DNA from: Gerris lacustris
Taxonomy: Eukaryota; Arthropoda; Insecta; Hemiptera; Gerridae
Direction of reading: 5' to 3'
Length of the DNA: 64,000 nt
NCBI GenBank assembly: GCA_951217055.1
Contig: OX578280.1
Location: 61,699,633 to 61,763,632 of the forward strand
Shown here: in pieces, positions 44,390-55,787 of the stretch
Position numbering within the stretch: the first letter of the stretch is position 1
Layout of the letters: each line of letters starts with the position of its first letter
Made by a program: the position numbers and the translations under genes
The notes under the pieces: model-generated
The model's input: only the letters and a program-made list of their open reading frames with translations
Told to the model about the DNA's origin: nothing
Database searches by the model: none

Positions 44390-46300
44390 ATAATTTGTTT
44401 ATTCTTGGAAATAGTCTTCGAGATCTTGACATTTTGACGTCAGTCTGAACGTCTCAAAGGAATTAAAGAAGTCTGTAAGTGGTCTTTCGCTGTTATTGCA
44501 GAATTTTGAAGTTTACAATCCTGAAAGGATTTCAATGAAAAGTGTACAAAATGTATAATTTTTTTTTAATGAAAAATGTAGGTGTACCTTATGTTTTTCT
44601 TCGACCACTAACTTAAGGTGTGTAATAAGTGAAATTCAAAAAATAAAATTGGTTTCATTAATTGAAGGATCTTAAAAGAACTCTTATATGAAGGAAATAC
44701 TTGTTTTTTAAGTCAAAGGGTTTGATTTGAGGGCCTCGACACAAGTTGTTGATTACAGGGCAGAAAGCGTTAAAAAATTTCTACCCCCTTAAAATCGAAA
44801 GAATTATTTTATTTTTTTCCCCTCATTTCCATAGCCCTACAAGTTGTAATAAGGGAGCATATGCCAAACAAGCGGCCAGAAATAATAATCTACCTCGAAC
44901 ACGCGAACAAAAAACCAAAAATCTCTACATCAAATTAAAAAAAAAGTAGACCCTGCTTAAGGGTGAAAATATACGACCTTTTTAAGCTCTAAGTAAAAAT
45001 TTAAAAAAAATTCACATCAAAGAAAAAAAAATATAATAAAGGAAGTGGACATTAAAAGCGATAAATAACGCATTCAAATAGGAAGGTAATTGTGTAAGAA
45101 TGGATTTTTATTTTTTCGTTTGATGTGTTTTTTTTGCCCTTTATGAAAAAGACGGGGAAAAAAAAAAAAAAAAAAAAAAAAATCATCTCGCGTGCAAATC
45201 AGAAATAATATTCAGTAGCGACAACATAACGTTTAGCACGAATCCAACAAAACAAAATTAAAAGAAAATAAAAAAAATGTTGTTTTTTCTTCCCTTCTAA
45301 ATTATATTATAGAAATAACTTTTAATCTTACCGAAAAGAACAAAGGTTAAAAGATAATTAAAAGGTAGAGTGAAGAAAAAAAAAAAGTTTTCTTTATATT
45401 TTAATAAATCTCTTGACACTTTGGTCGAGTAGTGCAATGAAAGGGATGTGTTCTTTATAGTGAGGGTTAGAATAAAGGATTTTTGTCTTAGATGTTAAAG
45501 ATGGGTGCGCAATTAGGGATGAAGCCAGTGGACTTCACACCAAAAAGCGAACTTTGATGCTTCTTTTCCTCTCCCGACACCTCCTCCATATTTTTTTATT
45601 GTTTCCTTCTGCTTAAGAGATATAATTTACTGTTGAGAGAAAAAAAGGGAAGACAAAAAGGTTCCTTTGTAGGCTCCTTTTTTTTTGTTTTTGATCTGTG
45701 TCGTAAAGTTTTTTAAAAGAAGGTTTGGGGAAAGGGAATGCTCTCTTGAAGATGACACCCTCCTTGTGTCTTTTTGACGCCCTTGCCCTTCGAACAAAAC
45801 TGCAAAGACCATAAAGTTTTTTTTGTGTATGTAAAGGGCGTGAATCTCGAACTACAAAGACACTTTAACACCCTTTTGATACGTCGCAAGGCGACGTGTA
45901 GTAGGAGGCTTAAGATTAGAAACAGTTTATACTTCAAAAAAACATGGAGGTGGGGAGAATTCATCTGATGATGACCTTTGTTCAACTATTCCCTTTTTCG
46001 GTGTGGAGAGTAACTGAGAAGTATGAGGAAAAGATGAAAAATCTGGCTAGAAGTTGGTGATACTTTTGTCTCACGCAGTTAGTTACCCTTTGAAGAATAA
46101 AAAGTAACATTTAAAAAAATGAAAAAAAAAAGAAACAGGTGTACTTAAAAAATATTTTTAAGATAAACCTGGGTTCGTATGCTACGTTTTTTATATCAGT
46201 TGCACTAATGATGACAGCTTACGAGGAGTTTCAAAACTAGAAACTTATCCTTTGAAACATAATGTTAACAACACATTAACACTAAGTTTAAGCATCCTAA
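44390..46300. other. AT-rich non-coding stretch
   Basis: Long A runs (45158-45181) and other homopolymers. Frames on the minus strand at 45627-45985 lack recognisable motifs. Confidence 0.45.
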
Positions 46301-46305
46301 AATCT

Positions 46306-46590
46306 AGATGTTACCGAAGGTAAAAGGAAATTTTTACACCAAAAAAAATCCGTTTTAGACATCATAGAAGATTTTTGGTTTCGTGTCGGTCTGTCGATTA
46401 ATTTTTGCGAATCAACATGTCTTAAACCGTTAGGTACCTTCGGCAAATTTGGAAGCAAAATCAAAACAATTTTGATAATAACCGGGGGGGGGGGGGGGGG
46501 AGTTAAATAAAATTGACAAAAATAGGTTCTAAAAGCATAAAATCATTAAAGTATACGAAATAGGAGTCGAAGCTATGTGCCACACTAATT
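46306..46590 (+). repeat. Family D repeat, diverged
   Basis: TGTTACCGAAGGTAAAAGGA, GTGTCGGTCTGTCGATTAAT, TTTGCGAATCAACATGTCTT, a G run at 46485-46501, and the closing GTCGAAGCTATGTGCCACAC follow the family D order. Confidence 0.5.
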
Positions 46591-46599
46591 GACAGACTA

Positions 46600-48075
46600 T
46601 TTTCAATTTGAACTTGCGCTCAGGGAACCTGTTCATTATCCGTGATAATTTAAGCAACTGTTGCTCATGTCTTTAATCATAAGCAACTCCCTTAAAAATG
46701 CGTTCGAAACTTCTTTTTTTTCACTCTGGAAGCCTATAATACACTCAATGAATCATTCAAGTACAACTGGCACAGAAGTACTAATCCATTAATTAAAGTT
46801 ATAATACCTCCGAGTTTACTTGACATTCATTTTTATTCGCTTTTCTTTTCATAATAAGTTTAATTTTTGTCGAAACATTTATTGTTTTTCGTTGACTCAA
46901 GTCAGTCTTACAATATTTGCTATTGAATTGAAGAAATGTCGGCAGATAAAGCGCAAAGCCATGAGCCATGTGTACTTTTGTATGTTTGTCCAGTTTTACT
47001 CGGTATGTATGATGTACGATAGAAGCCCATGTATAGCGGCTTTTATGAAGTGGTTTTATTTATTTGAAAATATATATATATATATATAAATAAATGAATG
47101 CCTTTAAATCTTAATATTTGAAGAGATATATGACTTTTTTCCCTTACGGTTCATTACTCTTTTCTTGTAATGCTTTAGAGAAGTTAGAAAACCAAAAAAA
47201 AATAAAAAAAGCCGCGGTTATGATTTACCTGGAAAGGTTCCCTTCAGTTTATTAAACCGTAACGGAGTTAAAAATCTTTATACTGTAACCTACATGGCGA
47301 AGAACTTGTTGAGGATAATCCGTAGCTAAAGTCTCAAGTCTCAAGCCGGAGTAAAGATGACAGGAAAGATGCCGCTGTGTAAGGGTATTAGAAGTTATGG
47401 CAACCAGTCTTAAAGTAGCAAAAATTTAATCCTGTCAAGAGAAAATCCTCAGAAAACCATAAATTTTAGGCTTTAAGAAGATTTCAAATAGTGTTTTTCA
47501 CCTTTAATATAAACCATGAAGTTGAAGTAACTGTTGTGATTAACACATACTTTTATCAATTTGTTTAAACAAATAAGCAGAGTAATAAAAAAAAATCAAG
47601 TATTGTGAATTCACAATCTAGATCTTTATTGAATCTTCGAAATAAACATTGTCAGAATTTTTACATTTCCTCACTATCTATAGTAGGAAAATTATTGCCA
47701 CTTTATTTAGTTACCTTCGGCATTTGTTATTGTCTGTATTACAACCTTTAATTAAGTTTTTTAAAGGTTCGCTTACCTTAAGACTTAAGCTGAGCTTAAG
47801 ATGTTTATAAAAAATATTCAATTTTTTTTTTAATTTTTATTTTGTTACTGCAAAGGAGATTGCTATTAGTAACATATCTATTACAAAGATTAATTTGCAT
47901 GGTGTATCGTGAGAGGAGAGGCTATCCAGTGGCAGTGCTCCTAACAGGTATTATACATTATTTTTATTAGTGTAATAAATCTCCACCATCTTGGCCAACA
48001 CCTTTTCTGCCGACGGGGAAAGTGGTCGGGGATATGAATGGAAGCCACGGATTCAACTAAAGGATTTAGGATGAT
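46600..48075. other. Non-coding stretch
   Basis: A family C hairpin start lies at 47668-47700. A piece at 47210-47420 has more even composition but no open frame of use. Otherwise nothing recognised. Confidence 0.4.
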
Positions 48076-48078
48076 GGT

Positions 48079-48405
48079 TTAGGTTTTCATGTTGTCAAAA
48101 AGCATTTTGAGGTCGTTGTGAATTGTGAGATTGGAAACGTAAATGCGGGAGAGTTGATGAGTGATTTTTCGATGGATCTTTGACTGAAGGTATTGGATCC
48201 TATAAGAATTTGAGCGTTTGGTGCTACCCCACAGCTCAATTCCATAGGTTGAGATAGATTATAGGTTTAAGTATTGAATTGTTGATATGGAGTTTATAGG
48301 TGGGATCTTTGGTCAAGGAGTAAGAGTGTGTACCGTCTGTTAGTGTCTGTTTAGTTTTGATGTGCAGAGACCAAGTCAATCGTCGATCAAGATCGTTCTA
48401 ATATT
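48079..48405 (-). pseudogene. Jockey-like LINE reverse transcriptase, C-terminal relic
   Basis: Read on the minus strand, the piece starts LDRRLTWSLHIKTKQ, continues to ILKPI, shifts frame near 48260, and resumes TYGIELWGSTKRSNSYRIQY, then LQSKIHRKITHQLSRIYVSN and LTIHNDLKM to a stop at 48079-48081. The L-x-R-R-L-T-W-x-x-H-I-K block, the Y-G-I-x-L-W-G block, the F/L-Q-S-K block and Y-V-S-N-x-T-I-H-x-D-L-K are in the order seen at the C-terminal end of the ORF2 reverse transcriptase of Jockey-clade LINEs. The catalytic domain is not present. The frameshift shows it is dead. Neither the element's 3' tail nor a target duplication was found. Confidence 0.8.
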
Positions 48406-48451
48406 TAGAAAAAAATTAACAATAAGATAATCATTTAGTTTTTTTTTTTTT

Positions 48452-48650
48452 GCTTTCGAGCTTATCGAAGGTAGCGGAAGCAAATTAATTTAAACAGAAA
48501 AACAATTAATTTAAATACAAAGGGGGAGAGGTCGAGTTCGATTTCCCATGAAAGTATTATTTTTATACTTTAAATCCGGAAACAACTAACAGATGGAAAA
48601 CTCTGGGCGAAGTAATTATGTATATAAGAAAGTTTAGTTTAGTATGAGTC
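48452..48650 (+). repeat. Family D hairpin start followed by a family A 3' end
   Basis: GCTTTCGAGCTTATCGAAGG...CGGAAGC (48452-48481) is a family D terminal hairpin. A degraded T-arm-like GTCGAGTTCGATTTCCC (48531-48547) and GATGGAAAACTCTGGGCG with TATATAAGAAAGTTTAG belong to the 3' end of family A. This end abuts the full family A copy that begins at 48659. Confidence 0.5.
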
Positions 48651-48658
48651 GGAAAGTT

Positions 48659-49235
48659 ATTACTTTCTCATATAAAGAGAAAGTATTGTGATGGCGCGAG
48701 GTCCCCTAAGTCCAACAAAGTGGTTTTTGAAAAAAAAGTCTGTCCGTACAGACGCCTGGAGCCTAAACTACTGGGCCGATTTTGACAAAATTTGCCATAC
48801 ATGTTCAGAAAAATCATACCCCGAGGCGAAATCGAAAAATGAATTTTAGCTCCAAATTTGGGGGTTGCTACTCCCCAAAAACTCTAAAATAACGTGAAAA
48901 AAAGTATTTTCTCGAAAATGGTACCGACGAATTGGATTAAACATTTTTTTAAATGTAGTCAATTTGAATACAAATCTAATGATGTAAGCCATTTTAAGAA
49001 AATTTAAGAAAATAGCTTTAAACAGGGAGGGAGAGAGGCCGGGTTTGATTCCCCGCCGAGGAGAAGTTATTTTTATGATATACCTATTTTGATAAAATAT
49101 TGAATAACGTTGGTATTCAGTTATTTTTATGATATACCTATTTTGATAAAAGATTAAATAATGTTGGTAAATGTACCAACAAAAACTAATAAATGGAAAA
49201 CACTGGGCCAAGTAATTATGAACTCGTATATAAGA
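48659..49235 (+). repeat. Family A terminal-hairpin repeat, near complete
   Basis: Begins ACTTTCTCATATAAAGAGAA (hairpin with AGT) then TATTGTGATGGCG. It continues AGTCTGTCCGTACAGACGCC, CTAAACTACTGGGCCGATTT, ATACCCCGAGGCGAAATCG, a T-arm-like GGCCGGGTTTGATTCCCCGC (about 49037-49056), GAGAAGTTATTTTTATGAT (partly duplicated), ATAAATGGAAAACACTGGGC and closes with TATATAAGAAAGTT. The closing sequence is the inverted complement of the opening, so the element has inverted ends plus its own terminal hairpin. Mobility class is unassigned. Confidence 0.7.
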
Positions 49236-49564
49236 AAGTTCTCATATACGAGTAAAGTCTCTGACAGATTGTTTCTTTTGTTTATTATACTCGGACTTAA
49301 AAACAAATTATTTTTTTTACTCGTTTTAGTAAACTTATTTTTATTTGGAAATTTGCTCGAACCTGATCAATAAAGTAACTTATTCAAGGTCGTTCTCTCA
49401 TGAAAATAATCGTAAAGAACAAACTCCTTCATCCTTAAATGAAACCAAGACTGGCGCCGGCATACCTTTAAATTTGTTTTATTTTTTTGTTTACTTCTTC
49501 TGCCTTTCTTTTGATACTGTGGCCAAAAAAGCAGTAGTGAAAAGGGTCGCAAACCATCTAAATT

Positions 49565-50710
49565 AATTACATTAGCAGTAAGTTAAAAATGAAAAAGATA
49601 AAAAAGTTCCGACTTTTTTCTGATTTAAATGAATCAGTTGATTACCTTTTTTAAAATCAGTTTTTTTCACGTCCGGTCGAGATAGTATCCTTTTTTTTAT
49701 GGTTTTTTCCTTCTATCTTCTCATTTTATCAGGATCTAAATGAAAGAAGGAGTAAGAAAAGATTACAGAGAGGTCCTCAGATTGTGTCTTTTTGTCGGCA
49801 GATAAGATATTTTTTGGTTGGAAAAAAGGATTTTTTTAACTTGACTGAAAGCTTCCCTTCACCATCATTCACCAGCATCTTTTTACCTTAATAGAATTTT
49901 TTCCCCCCTATCAAATCCCAAAAAAAATTCTATTCCTCTTGTCAAAATCTTAAAGAACCTCATAAGATAAGCTACCAGTCCTCACTATCTCATTCAGTAG
50001 CACCTGAAAACTTGAAAAAAAAAGAAATACTTCTTTTTTTATAACGTTAAGAAAAGTGTCAAGAGAAGGAATAATCTAAATCTTTTCAATATTGGAAATA
50101 AGGTTTTTTTTTTTTTTTTTGGAAGACCTTAAAAAAATGTTCTTTATCTGATTGAAAAGTTCAGGTCGAAACGTTATCTTAAATCAGGAATTTTAATTTT
50201 ACTTTAAATACGGCTTCTTTTGTTGTTAATTTATGTATATTGAATTTTAACCAACTTTACTAGAACTGACTAAATGGGAATATTCAGTAAAGCGTCGATT
50301 ATCCGATACTCAGTTATCTGAACATTTAATTATTTGAACTTGCTTCATGGAAAAAAAATCATATGCAACCGCTTAATTAATTTCTTAAAAATAGCGTTGT
50401 TAACTGTATATTACATATTTTTCACTATGTCCCTACTAAAGATAAATAAATTAAGATGCTTTTTGTACAAATTCATTGATTTATTTTACATCTTTCCTTT
50501 TTTCGTGAATTTTGATAGTCCGAATTTTTGATAAGCAGAACCACCCTACATAACATTACTTCGGATAATTGAAGCTCTATTGTATATCAATTATATTATA
50601 GTGCCTCATAATCAGTAATAATATTGCGAAAGAGCTGTGTCGAAACGTCTGGAGAAAGCTTCACTCGTTGATAAAAAATGACACATTTAGGTTTCATATG
50701 AAGACTGGGA
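49565..50710. other. AT-rich non-coding stretch
   Basis: No gene recognised. GGTCGAAACGTT at about 50165 and TGTCGAAACGTCTGG at about 50638 echo the GAAACGT end of the hammerhead-like motifs but lack the rest of the core. Confidence 0.4.
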
Positions 50711-50713
50711 TAG

Positions 50714-50890
50714 CAGTGGCGTAGCTAGGGCATTTAGAACTTTTTGTGGGCCCCTCGCCAAACAAAATTGTTGAAAAAAAACCTCTTGCGTTTAGAACTG
50801 GAGGCCCCCTAGACGTTGATTTAGGGGCCCCTGCCAGCGGGGGCCCGCCCGCGTTGCGGGCACGTGCGGGCTCATATAGTTACGCCGCTG
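50714..50890. mobile_element. hAT MITE with perfect 8-bp target duplication
   Basis: A 177-bp unit with inverted ends CAGTGGCGTAGCTA and TAGTTACGCCGCTG, flanked by TGGGATAG on both sides (50706-50713 and 50891-50898). The 8-bp duplication and CAGNG start are hAT hallmarks. The interior is strikingly GC-rich (GGGGCCCCTGCCAGCGGGGG, CCCGCGTTGCGGGCACG) in an AT-rich region, with strong hairpin potential. Related pieces are at 59286-59393, 34438 and 10006. Confidence 0.93.
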
Positions 50891-51171
50891 TGGGATAGTG
50901 ACAAACTATAGTGGTAGATGCCCATATGTTTAAATTTTTGAATAGAATAGAAAAGAATTTATTTCAATATAATAAACATTACATAGTGTTTACAATAGTT
51001 TTTATAAAGGTCACAGTTAACAACTTTATCCTTTATCTTTTATAATTTTAAATTATTTTTATTTACATACTATAATACAATAAATAGGAAAAAATATAAA
51101 AACCTATATCTCAATTTGTGGTGGAATAACTATGTAAATGTTGTTATACGGGCAGTCCCCTCTGATAAGCT

Positions 51172-51174
<3 letters not shown>

Positions 51175-51233
<59 letters not shown>
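51175..51233. repeat. Poly-T tract of 59 bases
   Basis: An uninterrupted T run, likely a slippage product or the A tail of a minus-strand retroposed sequence. No clear retroposon body was recognised beside it. Confidence 0.9.
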
Positions 51234-51241
<8 letters not shown>

Positions 51242-51379
51242 GAATAAAGTTGACAATATGGTATAATATTATTGACAATTAAATATAGATACGTGGGTTT
51301 GTTTTACAAATTTGCTATGATATTCATTGGAGAAAAAAATATGATGCTTTTTTTTACTAATAAGCTAGATGTTATTGAA

Positions 51380-51570
51380 AGTAAAAATAGTATTTATGTG
51401 GTTTTGTTGACAATAAGCTATGACATGGTTGACAATATATATAGATAATATGTGGTTTTGTTGGCAATAAGCTATGACACGGTTGACAATAAATACAGAT
51501 ATGTGGTTTTGTTGGCAATAAGCTATGACACGGTTGACAATAAATACAGATATGTGGTTTTGTTGTCAAA
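51380..51570. repeat. 51-bp tandem repeat
   Basis: Nearly four copies of TGTGGTTTTGTTGGCAATAA then GCTATGACACGGTTGACAAT and AAATACAGATA. The last two copies are almost identical. As 51 is divisible by 3, a minus-strand repetitive frame results and is not a gene. Confidence 0.9.
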
Positions 51571-51574
51571 AAGC

Positions 51575-52110
51575 AGTTCTTTGAGCATGATTACGTATCC
51601 CCCAGAATCTAGTGGTAAAAACAACTAGCAGCTTTAAGTATTCAATGAGACGGACTCTTCTCTTACAAATAGGTTTGTGTGCAGTGAAGTAAAGACTAAT
51701 TACATATATTGTTGTCGTAAGATGGGTAGAGTGGATGATTTTTCTTATTTCTTGACTTTTTATTGTTTACTTATTTCTATTTGTTACTCCTTTATTATGT
51801 CTGCTTTATTTTACTTTTTGTTTAAATATTTACTTATTTTTGCTTTATTTACTTATTTTTCTGCTTTCTTTTACTTATTTTAATTTGTCTCTTTGCTTTA
51901 GAGCCAATCTCTTATGTCTTTGCTTTATCCTGTATTTCTTTTAAATATTTTCTCTCTGGAATTCGAACAATAATTTATTTCATCTTATAATTTTTAATTA
52001 TTAGTTTTATTTATTTTATTTTATTTCTGTTACAGGTATGTTGTCGTTCTGTAGATTCTACTTGAAGTTTTTATAGATTCTACTGGGTATGTTAATCATT
52101 CATTTTTAGT
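51575..52110. other. T-rich non-coding stretch
   Basis: TTTATTTT words dominate 51730-52030. No gene recognised. Confidence 0.45.
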
Positions 52111-52114
52111 TAGG

Positions 52115-52300
52115 ATAACTAATTACTTTTGAGGGTTGGTGGAGGTAATCTTTAATGAATACAAAGAAACTGTCTCACCACATAAAATAATACTTGTTTA
52201 TTTACGCTTATAGTGTACGTGTTTTACGAGTTTTAACGCTTACTTCATAGGCACTGGTAATGGTAATGGCTTTACAAAAGCCGTAAGCTGCTTTGATATA
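52115..52300 (+). repeat. Decayed relative of the 59.5 kb hammerhead-bearing repeat
   Basis: GGTGGAGGTAATCTTTAATG, ACTGTCTCACCACATAAAAT, ATACTTGTTTATTTACG and AGGCACTGGTAATGG...GGCTTTACAAAAGCCGTAAGC match 59455-59575, partly inverted in order. The CTGATGA and GAAA core bases have mutated here (CTGGTAA, GTAA). Confidence 0.55.
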
Positions 52301-52308
52301 AACAAGTA

Positions 52309-52900
52309 GAGGAGATGGTGGTAATATGGAACCCCACTTTGTTTTGTAACTGCTGTGACTACCCTGAAAGTGTTAAAGTCAAACATTAGCCCTCTATGTG
52401 GTTGCTGACATCCCAGGTATTAGCCCTAAAGCTATTACTGATGTATCTCACCTATTTGTACTGCTGTTACAATTTAAGTTAGAAATGCCAAAATTGGGAT
52501 AAGGAGATAGGGGGTGGGTAATATAGAACCAACCTAATTACAAGAAAAAAAACATTTCAACTTGTAGAACAAAATTTAATTTAAATATAATATGATCAAA
52601 ATATCTATTATTAAACTTAATTGAGAAGAAAATTAAAGTGACATTGTAAATAATAGTTTAACATCAGAATAAAAAGTTAATTAGTTTTTAAAAGTTAATA
52701 ATAAGTTTTCAATAACAGCTTTTTATAAAACAAATAACAACTCAGCCACGTGCTACGGTAGGACTGAGACTGGCTACACGCTATCTAAGCAAGTGTCTCG
52801 ACAAGTTTATCTAGGTTTCGCTAGATTGCAGCACTAATTAGTAATTAAAACTTGGGGGGTCCATATTACCAGCTGGGTTCCATATTACCACCTTCTCCTC
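52309..52900. mobile_element. TA-flanked TIR element (GAGGAGATGGTGGTAATATGG)
   Basis: Left GAGGAGATGGTGGTAATATG then GAACCCC. Right GGGTTCCATATTACCACCTT then CTCCTC. Both are flanked by TA (52307-52308 and 52901-52902). A third diverged copy of the terminal sequence lies inside at about 52500-52533. The body has no transposase. TA duplication suggests Tc1/mariner or pogo. Confidence 0.85.
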
Positions 52901-52904
52901 TATT

Positions 52905-53600
52905 AATTTAGGTGGATCAACAGTTTCAGTCGTAAAAAGTTAAAAAATTAGAAGGGCCAATATACTGATATTTTTTTACCAGTCTAATTTGGTATATTTG
53001 AAGTTTCGTATATTTACATTCGACACTTGTATAAAAGTATATAAAAGTATAGAAAGTTGCGTTTATTAGTACTAGCACACTATCATTGCTAGTACTAGTG
53101 GTTAGTAATGCCTTTTTTTAACCTAATTCCGCTGGACTACTAGGCATATGTAAGTTAATATTGATTATCTGGCAGTAGCAGCTGAAGACTATCCTTTGTC
53201 CAAAAAAAAGTTCATTTACTGACGTATTGAAAAATGTCAGTAATCTGATTTGTATCATGTTGATTAAAAGAATTTGAATGAATTATTCCGTGACTTGTAA
53301 AGCATAATGAAATTAATTCAAAAGAAGCACGTAGAAAAGGAAAGGGAAGTCATGAAGTTATGATCAATTTAAAAAAAATGATTTAAACAGTAAGAGGGTA
53401 TACCAAATAATTACAACATTACAGCGTTCAAACCTGTGATTAAACACCGGTTTTTTAATCATCTTAATATTTCTTTGATGTTCTCTCTGTTTTTCATTTT
53501 TAAAAAAAGAAAGATTAATATCCTTTTCTTGTTCGGTTTCATTCTCCGATGAGATTTATGATTAATTAGTACAATTCATAAGAATAGAGAGGGAAGTTAT
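52905..53600. other. AT-rich non-coding stretch
   Basis: A local inverted pair, TAGTACTAGCACACTATCAT with TGCTAGTACTAG, lies at 53068-53098. No gene recognised. Confidence 0.45.
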
Positions 53601-53603
53601 ACT

Positions 53604-53665
53604 TCAATACCAGACTAAGGTAAAAGTCCCGTGTTCGATTCCCCCTCTGTAGTGAAGTGTGTAAT
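53604..53665 (+). repeat. tRNA-like SINE module
   Basis: GTGTTCGATTCCCCCTCTG is T-arm-like, and AGAGGGA about 45 bases earlier can pair with the TCCCCCTCT end, acceptor-stem style. The D and anticodon arms do not form well and the T stem pairs poorly, so this is a SINE piece rather than a tRNA gene. Confidence 0.35.
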
Positions 53666-54109
53666 CCGAGACCGGGAGGACCCCCGTCTTTTCAACCCTC
53701 ACGTGAAATATAGTATTTTTAATATATTAAAAAAAAAAAAAATAATCAAGTAAAAAAAAAAAACTTAAGTTATAAATTGTGGGTTGCGGTATCGGTTTAA
53801 GATGCTAAGGACCGGTTTTAATTCTTTCTTTATAAGTTGTCCCGGTGTTAAAAGAAAATAGTGAAGCAGTTGTTTTCTGTTTTGTGACTTGAGAGCTTTT
53901 TCTTAATTATGAGATATTAGTTGGTTTAGCGTGAATTATCAGCATCATGTTACCTTATATATCAAGTGATCGTTCAAAGACTGTGAGAGATGAGGGTGAA
54001 ATTAATTTTAAACAACGTGAATTATGTCAACTGTTATTCGATTTTGTTCCGAGACTCTTACGGATCAAAAGGGTTTCTTGAATTAAGCTGTTCATCAGTC
54101 GATTAATAG

Positions 54110-54265
54110 TGTTCGTTTTCGTTGTATTGGTTACTTATAAGTGCTAAGGGCTTATTGATTTAGGTTCTTTGTCGGTCGAGTAGATGGTGCACTTATGTTA
54201 CTAGAAAGGGCTTATTGATTTATGCAGTTAATCGATCGAGTAGTACTATTTAAACTAGGTATTCC
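54110..54265. repeat. Two-unit tandem duplication of about 75 bp
   Basis: AAGGGCTTATTGATTTA and TCGGTCGAGTAG / ATCGATCGAGTAG occur twice in the same order. Diverged. Confidence 0.6.
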
Positions 54266-54299
54266 ACTTACAGTATGCGCCGAGTTCTGACTTTTGACA

Positions 54300-54440
54300 C
54301 TCAGATTGGCCAACCTAAATGAGGAAAGAAATAAAGTCACTAGGCCTGTGGAAGGGGTAGGGCCAGTGACATTTTTATTTGCCTAGTTGGCCAGACCTAA
54401 TAAAATTCAAAATCCTGACCTCTCATTGGCTCCCCACCCT
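54300..54440. other. Inverted-repeat segment
   Basis: GATTGGCCAACCTAA faces CCTAGTTGGCC, and GTCACTAGGCC faces GGCCAGTGAC. Possibly a small MITE, but ends and duplication are not clear. Confidence 0.3.
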
Positions 54441-54651
54441 ACATTTTTCGGATTTTCCCACGCTGTCAAAAGTAACAATTTATAACCCGCAAACTGTAGA
54501 AAAATTTGCACCTCGGTTAAATAATCATGTTTATTAGAACAATACAGTTTACAGTTGAAGCCAAAATGAAGGTTATAAGCCTAACTTAGTGAGTTATAAA
54601 TTAAATGAAGAAGTGATTTATGTCGGCATCTTTTATAGCCTACGATAGCTT

Positions 54652-54681
54652 TACCGGTTTCAGTTTAAAACCCATCATCAG
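54652..54681 (-). ncRNA. Hammerhead-ribozyme-like motif
   Basis: On the minus strand: CTGATGA, TGG, a GTTT...AAAC stem, T, GAAAC, a two-base CG loop, then GTA. This gives the CUGANGA and GAAA core and a minimal stem III (AC/GU) closing at a GUA cleavage triplet. A short stem III is typical of hammerheads in Penelope-like elements. Stem I pairing is poor by eye and stem II carries extra bases, so activity is doubtful. Confidence 0.4.
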
Positions 54682-54959
54682 GTCAATAATGTAACCAAAG
54701 TGAACAACGGCCTAGTGCTCTTTAGAGTCACCAAGTAATAATGATGAACATTATTTATTTTAATGATTAGATAATTGCTTATGAGTGAAGGGCTTTTTGT
54801 TCTACATGCTTTAGCTCACTGGTCCCACTTTGGAAAAGACCATCACTTAAATATTTCTATGCTCAGGGAATTATAAGGTGTCACTTAATATTTTTAAGGG
54901 ACAATTTGTGTCTAATTTGTTACTAAGGTAAAAGCCTGAGCCTTTTTAATTCGTTAATA

Positions 54960-55150
54960 GCTCTTTTTTACTGGTCTTGTATTTCTTTGCTTTTTAAGTT
55001 TCATCGCACACCTATTACCCCAATTTTGAACCACTTCCCGTCTTTCAATCTTCCCCAAATTTTGCACATGGAAACAATTTAAGTGAAGAATACAGAAACC
55101 AAAAAGGAAATTGAAAATAAGACAAGTTTTCAAAAATGGTATTTCTATAT
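54960..55150 (-). repeat. Copy of the 22.2 kb dispersed repeat
   Basis: On the minus strand GGTTTCTGTATTCTTCACTT, GTGCAAAATTTGGGGAAGAT and GTGCGATGAAACTTA match 22200-22560. Only one unit is present here. Confidence 0.75.
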
Positions 55151-55154
55151 TTAT

Positions 55155-55787
55155 TATTTAATTTTTAATTTGTAGCTATTTACAAGTTAACTTTCCAGTA
55201 AATACATTTTAAAGATCACGCAATACAAAAAGAAGTTGCTCTAAAATACAATGATTTTTCGCAAGCATTACATTTGAACTTTCATAATTCATAATAGTTA
55301 TTACATCTGAAGTTTCCAATATCAATTTTTTTAAGTTGCCTCAATACAAGAAAGAGTTGCCCATACAATGATACTTCGCAAGCAATTTACAAAGAGGTAT
55401 TGCGTCGCGTCTTCTAGAGTGAGATGTTATGCACTGATAGGGGAGGGAATAAGGAAGAGTGCGAGCTGTTGCGTTAAGACAGAGCGAGAGATGTTACTAA
55501 GTTAGAGGTTCTCCTTGGTTCAAAAAGAAGTTCTTGTGAAGACTTAAAAGCCGCTGGTCGGCACTTTGCCTTTGATCCAGCCTCCAGGATCTAATTATTT
55601 ACACAACGTCGCTCCTATACCATTATCCGCTTTTCTGACCAGTTTCCAATCCTACCCGTATCTCTTTTTTTTTATTTATATATTTTTTTTTACTTTTACT
55701 TTTTCATATACACTTCATAATGCGGCGCTGTTTTTCTCTCGTGTGTGTTTCTATTCTTTTTTTTAGGGGGAGGTTGGAAGTCTTTCA

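Noticed and set aside
51372..51569. Direct repeats that could suggest a CRISPR-like array or repetitive protein
   Set aside because: The 51-bp units are contiguous with no unique spacers, and the context is eukaryotic; it is an ordinary tandem repeat.
53604..53665. Functional tRNA gene
   Set aside because: Only acceptor- and T-loop-like parts are present; D and anticodon arms do not fold and T-stem pairing fails. The same judgement applies to the modules at 10545, 20320, 37975, 49040, 57650 and 62290.
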